Part shown: positions 45,777 through 57,000 of the stretch, piece after piece
How the letters are laid out: each line of letters begins with the position of its first letter
Numbering within the stretch: position 1 is the stretch's first letter
DNA from: Molanna angustata
Lineage: Eukaryota > Arthropoda > Insecta > Trichoptera > Molannidae
Assembly: GCA_963576475.1 (NCBI GenBank)
Contig: OY754970.1
Coordinates: 26,709,091 to 26,773,090, forward strand
Reading direction: 5' to 3'
DNA length: 64,000 nt
Program-made: the position numbers and the translations under genes
The notes under the pieces: generated by a model
What the model saw: the letters and a program-made list of their open reading frames with translations, nothing else
What the model was told of the DNA's origin: nothing
Database searches by the model: none

Positions 45777-47129
45777 TAAAGATACCTACTCATACACACA
45801 TCACTTGTTGGTATTTAGTTGTATACAATGGAATAAGTGTAAAGGTTTATCGAAAAAACTTTTTTAGAGTGCGCGTTATACCCTTTTTGAGTACGTATTT
45901 AGGTACTTTGTTTACTTATATACCTACAGTTTTGTGACTTCCTATACTTATTTTACTGTCTCACATAAGTTGTAGACACAAAGTCTTTATTTTATAGTAA
46001 AATGTAAATTTATCACATCATTTATGAGTAACCTTGTTAATTGAAATGTTTTTCACATATGGTACCTATCTTTTATTTTTTAAATATTAATTCGGTACTA
46101 GGCTTAGGTATTCTAGAAAAAATAAATCAGGTACCTACCTTAAGTCAAATCAAATAATCAAATCAAACTTAATTTTATTCGTATTGAACACCAAAATAAC
46201 TACATAGGTAGATATTATTTTAATATAGTTATAGGTAGATATATTAAAATAATATCTACCTATGTTTTATTTTTTAAATTTCATCAATTTTTTTTATAAA
46301 ATTTATGGGTTTTATGAGAAATACGTTTTCGACTATTGAAGACTTTGCTTGTTTTCTATCTACTTGCCACGAATACCATAATTACCTTGGACATACCAGT
46401 TAGAATTTTGGGAAATTTTAGGATTTATGTAAGTATATAGGTACCTATGTATATTTTTTTAGGTGTAAAATATGTATAAAATCTTATATCTATAAAAACA
46501 TCCTGAAAATATACTACTTAAAAAAACAAATTATCATTGTATAACAAATTACTTATATACCTAATAATAAAAAAAAACTCAAAAAACAATAATAATAGTC
46601 AACAAAAAAGAGAAGTTAAGAGAAAACCAACAAAGAATGTATAATAATATATATTTGATTAAATTTTTATGTAAAGAGATAAAACAATGACTTTCGTGGA
46701 ACTTAATGATATTTTCAGTATCTAATAATATTAAATGATTTCTGAGAACGCCTTGATTAATGCAAACCATATAACACTAATTTTGGCAAGCAGATAATTT
46801 CTACTAGGTTCAAAATAATATGTAGGTATTTATTAGCAATATATCAGTACCTACCTACCAAGAACAGCTGGGATGATTCTTTGGCCTATTAGTAGCGGTT
46901 TTTTTATTAATTACAAACCAATGCTGATCCTTTATCATGTCAGCCAATGAAATTATTCTAAAACTAAATAAAAATACTATCGATAAAAATATTAGGTAAT
47001 AATAATTATTTAACATATATTATTACTGTAATTATGGTTGAAAGGTAGTATAGAGACCTCTTCAGAGCCTAATCCTTTAATATGTTAAGTATCTGAATAG
47101 GTGAATTTGTGAATAATTCTGACTGCTGA
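45777..47129. other. Unassigned AT-rich intronic sequence
   Basis: No gene. The one notable structure is the inverted repeat at 46202-46265. Confidence 0.4.
46202..46265. repeat. 26-bp perfect inverted repeat, 12-bp loop
   Basis: ACATAGGTAGATATTATTTT plus AATATA (46202-46227) is mirrored exactly at 46240-46265. Confidence 0.93.
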
Positions 47130-47137
47130 TCATCCAA

Positions 47138-47302
47138 AGGCACCCAATAACAAGTTGCCACATTCCGGATACTTACGATATTAATCTTCTCACAGATCCA
47201 GACTGAAAACACAATTAAAAACTGTGTCTCCACCGGGAATCGAACCCGGGACCCTTGGATCAGCAGTCAGATACCCAACCAACTGAGCCACGAAGGCCGA
47301 CA
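47138..47302 (-). mobile_element. tRNA-derived SINE (family S1), tail-truncated
   Basis: The minus strand has GTCGGCCTTCGTGGCTCAGT, the intact B box GGGTTCGATTCCC, and the body to GGCAACTTGTTATTGGGTGC. The remaining body and (AAAT)n tail are missing. Confidence 0.85.
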
Positions 47303-48886
47303 TCTTTAATCTGCACGAGATATCATATACTCTCAAAACAAATCGTCGGTCCATTGACCTACACAAATAATGAACAATTTCTCAAAACTACTTTGTACAA
47401 AAATTGAATCTAATTTAAATGCTTATTTCCATATTCATTCGACATGATTAAAAAGATAATTATATTTATTACGAAGCAGTGACATTCAGAATCCAATTAT
47501 TACAATTAAACTTACAATTATGTATCAAGTTGGTACTTAATCAAATATGTACTTCGTCAACATAATTATCTATCTTATTACTTAGACTTTGCCTTTACGA
47601 ATAAGATGACTCGTGTAATTAAGAAATGTTCTTGTTATAATTTGAAATATTTTTTGTTGAGACGGTTGATTATATTTTGCAAATAAAGAGCGCGTTTCTG
47701 CCTAAAAAATGCTTTCTTTGATGTGACATGCCGTCTCGTTCTGAGAGTTTGTTTGTCTCATTCCAACATTTGGTACTCCGAGGTAGGCACCAAGTAGGTA
47801 CCGACGTTATTGGAAGTGGTTCTGTATTCTCCATCAAAGGCTTTGAGATCGAATCGCTTTGCATCGAAACATTCGCTCAAAATTTCATAATATAACTAGG
47901 TATATACATCTATGTATAGATATGTAGGTACCTACCAATCCGATATCCTGTTTCCTGTTGCAAGCAAATATTTGGTATTGAAATTCCATAGGATGTTGGT
48001 TTGCATTTAGATATAACAAAATAATTAAAGAAAATCTATTGTATTTTTTATGTATGAAATATCTTCTGAGATAAACATAGCTTAGGTAGGTAGGTATATT
48101 CAAAACGATTCCTTAATAATAATAATTATCTTCAACACATAATAATTTAAATTTTATTTATAAAATATCAAATCTGTAAAAATGAGTTTAGTTTTAGCTA
48201 CACAGACAAGACCGGGGGCAAATTAATCAAAGCCAACAAGATTGATGGCAAAAAATACAAAAAAAAAATTAGGCAAAATCAAAGAACTATGAAATAAAAA
48301 TCTAATTTTCAAGAATATGATGTCTTAGTAGTATTAAGCGCACTTTACACAAAAGAGTTTTTTCAACGCGGTCCGATTTTCAACACTTAAAACAGCATCC
48401 AAAATACACGTTACTCAAAACATCGCTTTACACGAGTATTATTTTTTCATTTACACATGCGGTCTTGGCCTTGGTCTTAGTTTTGCAAGCCTCGCAAGAC
48501 CAAGACTGCAAGATTAGCAAGACTCTTGCTCATCACTCAAATGTAGAATAATTCGAAAAAAATAATGGGTGTAGGTATTATTTTTAAACAATTTTGCCGT
48601 CTTAAAGGTAGGTAAGGAATTTGAAGGTGGGATGAGATGAGGTGAGAAGGTAGGTATAATATATAGGTATTGTTGAACACCCACATTACAGATGGGTTAC
48701 TCTAAATAATTATATTATAATCTGGCCGACGACTTTTGCAAAAAATGAAGTCCTTTTGAAGTTTGGTTATACCTACTTTATTAAAAAAGTCGGTACACGT
48801 GTGTGCGATTATAATGATACTGCTTTGATGAAAGTTAAAAGGAATGTAGTTACCTACCTCATATCAACCACGAGTAAAATAAATTA
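47303..48886. other. Unassigned sequence with a CAAGAC-rich hairpin
   Basis: No gene. At about 48460-48535, GGTCTTGGCCTTGGTCTTAG faces CTCGCAAGACCAAGACTGCA, giving a small imperfect foldback. The rest is AT-rich and single-copy here. Confidence 0.35.
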
Positions 48887-49724
48887 CTAGTTGCATGTAA
48901 CACATGAGATCCAACTGTCGATAGCGATAGTATGTATAGTTGAAGAATAAGTACCAAACTATAAACCCATAAATACAAATTATTTAATATTTTAGGATAT
49001 TTGGTTTTCTATACAACACATGTACCTAGGTATGTATGTCAAGATAGGATAGTATGAAGGTCAGTGCTTTGATCCTACCCAGAATATGAAAACAGCATGA
49101 TAGTATGTATGTATGTATGTTTGGAGATTAGTATCAAACTATTGTCTTCTTAGATATTGTGTGTAGGCTACTACCATACAAATTGTATGAAGCAATGTCG
49201 TCACTAAATTCAATTTTTATAAAAATTGTTAAAAAAAAATTGAGATGTAGTAATACAATTTTAATATTTTTTAAAGAAAATTAAATTTTCTAGTTGAGGT
49301 GTTTCGGCTTTTTCGATATTTTTAAAAAAATTGGAAATATAGGCAGTTAAACTCATAAATTTATCATAAAAGTTGATAACCCCTGACTGAAACAAAAATT
49401 CACAATTCTGAGTATAAAAGTTTTGTAGGCCTATAACTGTTTATATATTCTGATATTTTGGGCTCTGTATATTGAGCGGATCAAAAGTTATAAAGGGGGG
49501 ACGGACAGACACACAGACACACAAAACTCACATAAAATGTTCTACTCGGAATTCTGAGAAAATCCATGTTTGGGAACATACATGCTGCGAGGCCTCTAGT
49601 TGGTGTTATTAGCATGCAAAAAGTCCACTACGCCATACAAAATGTTCCTTCGTACACGCATCTTGGCTTAATAATGTCGATTCATTCAGAGAATTGAATT
49701 GTCATGAACGAATCGACAGTTGGA
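48887..49724 (-). mobile_element. Helitron-like element (family H), copy 9, complete, 838 bp
   Basis: The 3' end CTAG is at 48887-48890, with the CATGT hairpin and ATCGACAGTTGGA. The 5' end TCCAACTGTCGATTCG is at 49724. A short GGACAGACACACAGACACAC tract is the microsatellite. Host A precedes TC and host T follows CTAG. Confidence 0.85.
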
Positions 49725-50279
49725 TAATGTGATAAGATGGATAGTTGGCGCAATGTGGTATCATACATACATAGTTAGATAAGATTCTAAAGCGAATGTT
49801 ATATCCATCCTTGTGGTAACCTAAAACGTATATCTTTTAAGTAGGTACCTATATCCTTTATATCCTTTTATTTCCATCATAAATTTTCATGAAAATGACG
49901 TTTTATTGCATATAGCAATTCAATAGATTCAAGTGCCTTTGCCAAGTATTTACAGGAGCTGTCATCTATATATTTTTACATAAAGCTATGAAATACAATT
50001 TTATGACTTTTTTCATTAACTGATATAACCACATCAATATGAAAATAGGTTAAGAGTACCTATAACATTTATAAACGGTAGTTAATCTGATCTATAGCCA
50101 TCCCGTGCCCGTTACGTTAGTGCGCAGATTGCAAATTTGTGTCTTATTGCTTGCTATGTAGGTATATGTGCAAACCGCCCCCCTCCACGGCAAAAAGGCT
50201 CAAGAAATTGGACGGCATCTATAGATAGGTAGGTACTTCTTATGAAGAATAAGATACATTAATACTGTACATACAAACA
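49725..50279. other. Unassigned sequence
   Basis: No supported feature. Confidence 0.35.
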
Positions 50280-50923
50280 TAAATACCATCACGCCATGTC
50301 CTTCGCGGGGTAGGCATAGAGAACCGAATGCTACATTTTTCTATCTAGGCACACATTCATCGTCTCGTCAACTGTCTGCAATGTATATTTTCTTCGTCAG
50401 GCGTTCCTCATTCATTCTCCCCATTTAGCCAAACCATCTCAATGTTTTCACTTTCATTCTATTAATAACATCTTTCTTCGTCATAAATTATTTCCTTATG
50501 TCTTCATTTCTTACATCGTTCTAAAACCGATTCTTTTTATCGAGCTCATTTCAACTGCATTAATTTTGCTTTCGAGCGACTTCTGCCATGTCCAGGTTTC
50601 AATTGCATTCGTCAAAGTCGGCACTTATGTAGATAAGGTTATGAATGGCAACATTGGCTTCTTTTGTACGTTCATAACTGTTCTAAGTGCTTCATTCACT
50701 CTGTTTCCTGTCATAGCTCATCTTTCGATATCCTTATCAGGCCGTCCGTTCCGTTGAAACATGCTTCTCAGATAGATGATATATTTGTCGACTTGCTCGA
50801 GCCATTCGTTCTCTACTTTTATTTTTCACGCTGTTCTGCTTTCACTCTTTTCAAAGACTATTGCCTTTGATTTGCTGGTATTCATCCTCCGTCTGTTCTC
50901 TATGCATCCTTCATATCTACATA
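50280..50923 (-). mobile_element. RTE-type LINE, RT-region fragment
   Basis: On the minus strand the upstream end reads YEGCIENRRRMNTSKSKAIV then FEKSES, which resembles the N..KSK.MVF segment after the RT catalytic domain. Frame-broken thumb and tail sequence follows, down to the GGTTCTC-GCCTACCCC motif at ~50310. A Helitron interrupts it at 50924. Confidence 0.62.
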
Positions 50924-51427
50924 TCTATATATATAAAAATGGATTTACGTATATTTGTATGTGTCCGATGAACTCCCAAACCAACCATCCAATTGCGATG
51001 AAACTTTGGGAATTTTTCAGCTCATTCCGAAGAAGGTTTATGCATTATAATTTATTTATTTATTTATTCGATATCTCACAAAAAAATAAAAATTGGTACT
51101 GAATTGATACTTAGTGGGTTTGTTCAGCAAAAATTCTACATATATACTTATACATAAAACGGTATATTATATAAAACTGGAATAATGCTAAAGGTTCAAG
51201 TAGGTACTTATATTTGTTTGAATAATTAAATAAAATTTAAATAAATGAATGAATAGGGACGGAAGGGACTGTAGGTATGGAAGGGAAAAAAATACGGAAT
51301 TATAATTAGCGAATCTAGATAAGAATGTTAAGTGATAAAAAGGAAATATACCGAACAACCATTTTTATATATTTGAAGGTAGGTAAATAATTAAACAGGC
51401 AGGACAACGGCTGCCGGGTTTTACTAG
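50924..51427 (+). mobile_element. Non-autonomous Helitron (family HB), 504 bp, complete termini
   Basis: The 5' end TCTATATATATAAAAATGG is preceded by A. The 3' end has a GGCAG-CTGCC stem-loop, then GGGTTTTACTAG, followed by T. It includes CCGATGAACTCCCAAACCAA and GCGATGAAACTTTGGGAA, and a GGGACGGAAGGGACTG scrap. The termini and A/T insertion site fit canonical Helitrons. Confidence 0.85.
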
Positions 51428-52429
51428 TACTATATAAAATATTGTAACTCTTCTATGCTTTTTGCTAACAGAAATTTATCTTCTGCATATAGGTACATTA
51501 ATCACGCATGCTATTGCAGTAGGCACTAAAATTTCAGACCTTTGTTTCATTCTTAAGGGCTCTTATGCAGAAATAAATGTACAGATTGAAGAGAAATTAA
51601 TGTACTTACATTTATATTATACTTGTTTGATATACTTTTCCAACCATTCTGAATGTTAATGCTGTGATGCACCGGCGTAGAATTGTGATTAAACTCTTTT
51701 GATTGTCATTTTGATAGTCCCAATCATCATTTCTGACTGTCCAAATCATCATTTCTGACTCTCACAATAATAGACAAAGTTCTCAAAAAACACAAAAAGG
51801 ATGTAGCTAAATACAATCTCTATTTTGTATATGTAATATAAATATGTAGTTATAAAATATGGCTTGGACATGCTTATATAAGTTAATACTGTTATTTCAG
51901 TTAAAAAAATATGCAGAATAACTGGTGTTACTTTGGGATGAATATAGGTACCTACCTTATAAATAATATTGAAAATTACTGATGAATCAAAATATAACAT
52001 CAGATATTTGATATGTACACTAAATAATAAATAGATAAGTTTCAATAGTTATCGAAAAATTATCGGTGTATAAATAAATTGAAATTGAATAATAACTCTC
52101 TCGTTAAAATTAATGAACGTCATTCTCGGAATGGCGGTTTTAATATCAAAATGAATATTTGTAATTATTGGCCAGCATAATTATTAATTATATATGGATA
52201 TGTTAGGTAATTACTGAGAATAATTAACATTTTTTCAATTCTATTCAAATAAATATAATGATATAATATTTTTTTTATTTATCTGTGCAGGTATATCTAC
52301 GTTTAAATAAATATTAAATGTGTTTAAAAATTATTTTATTTATACCCAATAGCAAATTTTGTTCGGGGTTGACAATACCACGTGACAAGATCCTGTATTC
52401 ATCGCTTTTCCTTCATTTACATAAACCAC
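51428..52429. other. Unassigned AT-rich intronic sequence
   Basis: No supported gene or repeat. Confidence 0.4.
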
Positions 52430-52502
52430 TCTTTCCCAGCAGAGGAGAAATTTATTTAAATTCATTTAACACGCAAATATTGCTTCTCTGGGCTGGACAC
52501 TA
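52430..52502 (+). mobile_element. S3 SINE fragment
   Basis: CCCAGCAGAGGAGAAATTTA, TTCATTTAACACGCAAATAT, TGCTTCTCTGGGCTGGA matches 25580-25650. Confidence 0.7.
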
Positions 52503-52710
52503 CTTCTTCTTCTACTTATTCTTCAGCCTGTTTTTATTCCATTCTTGGACATAGGCCTCCCCCTTGATCCTCCACAACTCCCTGTCTTGCGTACACTGCA
52601 TCTCTTGATGTCATCAGACCACCTAGCATGCCGACACCTCTTCGGCTTGTTCTCGGTCGCCATTCTACGATCTTTTTGGTCCTTCGTGAAACACTGGTTA
52701 GTCTGAGCAA
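52503..52710 (-). mobile_element. RTE-type LINE, C-terminal fragment
   Basis: The minus strand ends QDRELWRIKGEAYVQEWN then KNRLKNK and a stop, with a GAAGAAG tail at 52503. Upstream the frame is broken. It sits directly against an S3 SINE fragment. Confidence 0.72.
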
Positions 52711-52964
52711 GTGGCGAGCTTATTTACCATATGGCAATTTCTTCCAACTAACCGGTGTTTCCAACCCTATCTATCTATGTATTGATATAAAATTGATTTA
52801 TACAATCGGCTAGGGTCAAGACTCGTAAACAATTACCGATGATCTGTTTATTAATAATCTGTTTTTAATATACCTACCTGATTGATTTACATAATTTATC
52901 CAATATTTTTTAAAATTATTTGTAGGCAGTAAGAAGTATTGAACACGCCTTCTGCGTCAACTAT

Positions 52965-53160
52965 ATTTACTTAAAAGGCTCTTGTATACCTTGGTCATAC
53001 GGATGTACACAAATATGCACACTAAATTACCTTTTAAAGCATGAAACACGAAAAAATATTGTATAAATATGTAAAAATATACTGTTCTTTATTTGAATGA
53101 CGTTTCTTTTGAAAGTTCTGGGGAAAAGATTTTCAAAAATTCCTATTAAGCATAATATAT
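52965..53160 (+). repeat. Interspersed repeat shared with 24060-24545
   Basis: GGATGTACACAAATATGCAC, ACTAAATTACCTTTTAAAGC, ATGAAACACGAAAAAATATT, ACTGTTCTTTATTTGAATGA and GGGGAAAAGATT occur in the same order as on the minus strand at 24060-24545. Confidence 0.55.
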
Positions 53161-54885
53161 CCTATTAATTAATTTAATAACATAACTAAAACCTACCCTT
53201 AAAAGATATTATTTATTTATTTATTACTTCGATTATTATATTAAGTTTGTCAAAAAATATTATAAGTAATTAATTACATTCATATAACATAAGCCAAATG
53301 GTGTAGATGACATGTTATACCTACTTTGTACAGTGTCATTTAGTGAGGATATTAATTTGGTTGTTGGACAATTAGTTTCAATACATAATAAAGGTATGTT
53401 GAGTAAATAATTTCTACCATCCTTGGTACACTGCATTCTACTGTGTTATGTGGTAGGTAGGTAGGTTGGTTGGTGCATGAAAGGTTACTGGGAAAAATAT
53501 ACGCAAAGCTTTGAACATTTTTCAGTGAACGATGGTTCATCTAAAAAGTTTTATAACTCACTTTTTGGTTGATAGGAACAGAGAATATTCAAAGGTTTAT
53601 AAAAGTGTATTAATTATTTATAATCAATTTATGGATCTGAATTTCTGGATATTAATGGCTGTTCTTACACAACCAAAAATCAAAATTAATGACATTGAAT
53701 TCATAATTTATTTATTTATTTAAAAAAAAAAACACCAACAGAATTATAGACAGAATCAGCATAGAAGTTCTAATGCTCCAATAACAGGTGTTTACAACAT
53801 ATTATATAATACATAATCTTCAATTGATTGAATTAGCCTTTATGTGTCGTATTACAGGAGTTATTTAAGAATAATGTAAGAAAAATTTAAGATCCCGTAA
53901 GCAGTACCTATTCTCGCAGTATGGTAACTTACCTTTTTCTTATATTTTTCTCAAACAACTCTTGTGACACGACCCTAAGAATAAAATTTAAATAAGGTAG
54001 GTAACTATAACATTCACAGTGTAGTATATTGTTAAAACATGCTTGAGAAAAACTATTATTACATAAGAAACAATCAACTATGCAGAAGGGAAAATATCTC
54101 ATAATAATAATAACAATGTGGCACAACAAAACAATAATTTCAAATACACCAATAACACAAATAATAAAAAAGTAGTCGAAGAAAGGACAATATAAGAGAA
54201 CATAATACAATATTATAAAAGTAAATAGAGATAAATGATAAAAAAAGCAAGCAAAAACAAAAACTAGACACAAAAAGAAGAAGAAAAAAAATATTAATAA
54301 ATAACATTATTACAGATTCTATTTTCAAACCAGAAAATAAACAAACCGAAAATCAAAAAATCTGTCGATATTCTCAATTTTTTTGTGTAAAGAATTATAG
54401 GAACGCATCATTCTAATTAATGACGTTGGTAATCTATCGTATGTATATGATATATAATTGGGATCCTCAAAATTGTTTAGGTAGGTGCCTACTTAATTTG
54501 ATCTGTAATTGATATGAAAACTATTTATATCATTTAATTATTATTATTTTTTTAATTTCACTATCGTGTTCTAATTCTTCACTATCTTACTGCATGTTTA
54601 TTTCGAATTCTGTCATCGGTGTGCTTGTAATTAAACATCCGAGTTTCTATTTTGTTAAGCAGAATGTGAGCTACGAGTGTTGTGAAACTTCTCTTCACTG
54701 GCATTTAGTGTGGCTTCTGTAAGGTTTCAGATTTCTTTGAACATTATTGCTTATACATAACTCTAGTGTTATAAACTAGTCGTTTTTAGTTCGTATTTTC
54801 CATGATTTGATATGTAGTGGGAGAAACACTATTATTCTCTGCTCAATTGTATACAAATTAAAATTTGTCATTAGTAAAGACCTAA
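53161..54885. other. AT-rich sequence with one (TTTA)n run
   Basis: 53212-53226 may be a minus-strand LINE tail. The hydrophobic reading frame on the minus strand at 53929-54328 is translated polypurine/AT-rich sequence and is not credible as a gene. Confidence 0.4.
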
Positions 54886-55580
54886 ATTATAAGCGTTATT
54901 TTTTTTTTGAAAAGGGGTGTTATTTGTGTCGTAAAGCGGTTTTATTATTCGCGTTATTAATTGGAAAAGGGGTGTTATTTGTGTCGTAAAGCAGTGTTAT
55001 TATTCACATATTTTTATTATTGCATATGCGCAAACATTGGATTTTTTTCCCCTGTCGGGAGTCAAAGATATTTTTTAACAGATTTTTAATTATCTCAATA
55101 GAGACGAAGTTGGAATATTTACTGTAGGAGAACCGGGAAATCAAGGCACCTACAGGGCAGGGCAGGATAACAGGTCGTAAGGTCTATTGAGATAATTAAA
55201 AATCTGTTATCAAAAGTTATTATTCGCGTTATTAATTGGAAAAGGGGTATCGTTTTTGTTAAAATGCGGAAAGTGGTATTATTTTCTGCGTCATTTTTTC
55301 GGAAAAGATGTGTTTTTTGTATAAAAACGAAAAGTAGTCTTATTTTAATGAAATCAGTATTATTTTTGAATGAATATCGTTGTTATTTTTCAGTAAAATG
55401 GTGACTTTTTTAAGAAAACAATGTTATTTTCTGCATAAAATATATAAATTAATAGTAACTACCTACACATGATTTAGATTTGCATCTTCTTCTTTCAAAA
55501 AGTGCGAAATTCGCGTTATTCGTGAAAATGTGTAAAATTCGCGTTTTTCGCGGAAAAAGCGCAAAATTCGCGAAAAGTTC
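54886..55580. repeat. Degenerate tandem repeat interrupted by repeat R
   Basis: GAAAAGGGGTGTTATTTGTG plus TCGTAAAGC...GTTATTATTCGCG occurs almost exactly at 54911 and 54963, again in decayed form at 55213-55410, and as CGCGTTATTCGTG / CGCGTTTTTCGCG motifs to 55580. A family R insertion at about 55036-55209 splits it. Confidence 0.65.
55036..55209 (-). repeat. Interspersed repeat family R with 27-bp inverted duplication
   Basis: 55036-55165 matches family R on the minus strand (CTCCCGACAGG end, CCAACTTCGTCTCTATTG, GGTTCTCCTACAG). TAACAGATTTTTAATTATCT... at 55076-55102 is repeated in perfect inverted form at 55183-55209. Confidence 0.75.
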
Positions 55581-56655
55581 ATGTCTCTAGTCATTTGTCA
55601 TTACTATATACATAATATGTAATTGAATTTTAGAGATGTTGTATGGCCCTATAATCTATATCTAGTTGAAGGTGCCTTTATACATAGCCTTTTAAATAAT
55701 GTTTGTCATCTATAAATTCTACTTTAACTCTACTCTTTTATTTAAACTTAAACGTATCACTAGATAGGTACTACCTGCCTATAGATATTTTTTGCAATAC
55801 CTACCTACATAATGTGATACATGATTTACGTTATGTTTTGTAATAAATATATTTTAAGATAAAATATTTATTTCAGTAAATACATAAATAAAATTTACAA
55901 AAACAATATCTTGATACCACTGGTACCTACCTACCTACATAATTGTCACCGCGTTTAATTTTCAAAGCATTATTTGCTGTCTGTGACATGCTACTATAAA
56001 TTGTCTTATGAGCTCGGTAAGTTTATCCTTCATGCTATACAACATGCGCAAACCTGAGGATATTTTATTAGCAGGTTTGTCTATTTATTTAGGGATTGGT
56101 ATTATTTTAGTCAACAGGTGTTCACAAGTCCATTCATGTGTACTAACACGCCTATATCGTGTCCCGCCTTTGATGTTATTTTGGTATGTTATTTTTTTGG
56201 CAAGGTAGGTAAGTACTACAGGACATACTTGGTCATTTTTTTTACCAAAAAATATAGAAAGTAATGTTTTTTATTAAATTATTTTTCATGTTTGCACGAA
56301 CTGTATAAAAAAATATAAAATTCATGGATTTAATTTGTGATTGTAATGTAATATTCAGCCGACGAGATTTGGAGTCATTATGCGTTTCAATTACTTGAAA
56401 TGGTCGGTTTATATTTTCATGATACTTGATTAAATATGAAATATTTTTCAGCGAAATCTTTTGTATATTCGTTGTGCCACTTCCTGAAAAATAAATGGAC
56501 GACACACACGAAGTTTTTCAAATGAAAACATTATTTCTGTGTTTTATAACATAAAATAAAATACCTATTTCCACATACCAATAATCTATATGGACATGAC
56601 TAAAGCAAAATTATTTAAACATTGAATGTGTTTGTCATTTCATTTTATGTAGGTA
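55581..56655. other. Unassigned AT-rich intronic sequence
   Basis: No gene or clear repeat could be supported. Confidence 0.4.
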
Positions 56656-56667
56656 CAAATCAGCTCT

Positions 56668-56850
56668 GTATATTTTTATTTATTTATTTATTACAACACA
56701 AAAAATACATATATTAAAACAATATAATATATACAAAACATAATCTAATACAACATCGCCTCCCCCTTAAGGCTGACAAAGCTTGTGTAGGGGGAGGCCG
56801 TGTGTATCAAAAAGGCAAAAAAACTGATATATTATTATTAGCTACATATT
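56668..56850 (-). mobile_element. LINE 3' end with strong 3' UTR hairpin
   Basis: A (TTTA)n tail on + at 56668 precedes, on the minus strand, a GC-rich stem: GCCTCCCCCT (56758-56767) and AGGGGGAGGC (56789-56798) form a perfect 10-bp stem. It is likely the 3' UTR of a non-LTR element; no ORF survives. Confidence 0.55.
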
Positions 56851-56859
56851 ATGTATTTA

Positions 56860-57000
56860 TTACATTTTATTTTATTTCACTTTATTCAAAGCACACAGAC
56901 AATGATTGGACAAATACAGGTGATACACAAGATATAAAACGCTTAGCATCAATAAGGTATATATGTATACATTAATACCTTATTATAATTAAGCAGTGTA
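56860..57000 (-). mobile_element. Second LINE-tail-like fragment
   Basis: ATTTTATTTTATTTCACTTT followed by CAAAGCACACAGACAATG resembles 30785-30830 (TTATTTTATTTTACAAAAGA, CAGCACACAGTACATTGC). Both look like A-rich tails plus terminal 3' UTR on the minus strand. Confidence 0.4.

Noticed and set aside
53929..54328. Two hydrophobic minus-strand ORFs resembling membrane proteins
   Set aside because: The Phe/Leu/Ile/Tyr richness is what an A-rich + strand gives on translation; no splice sites, start context or conserved motif.
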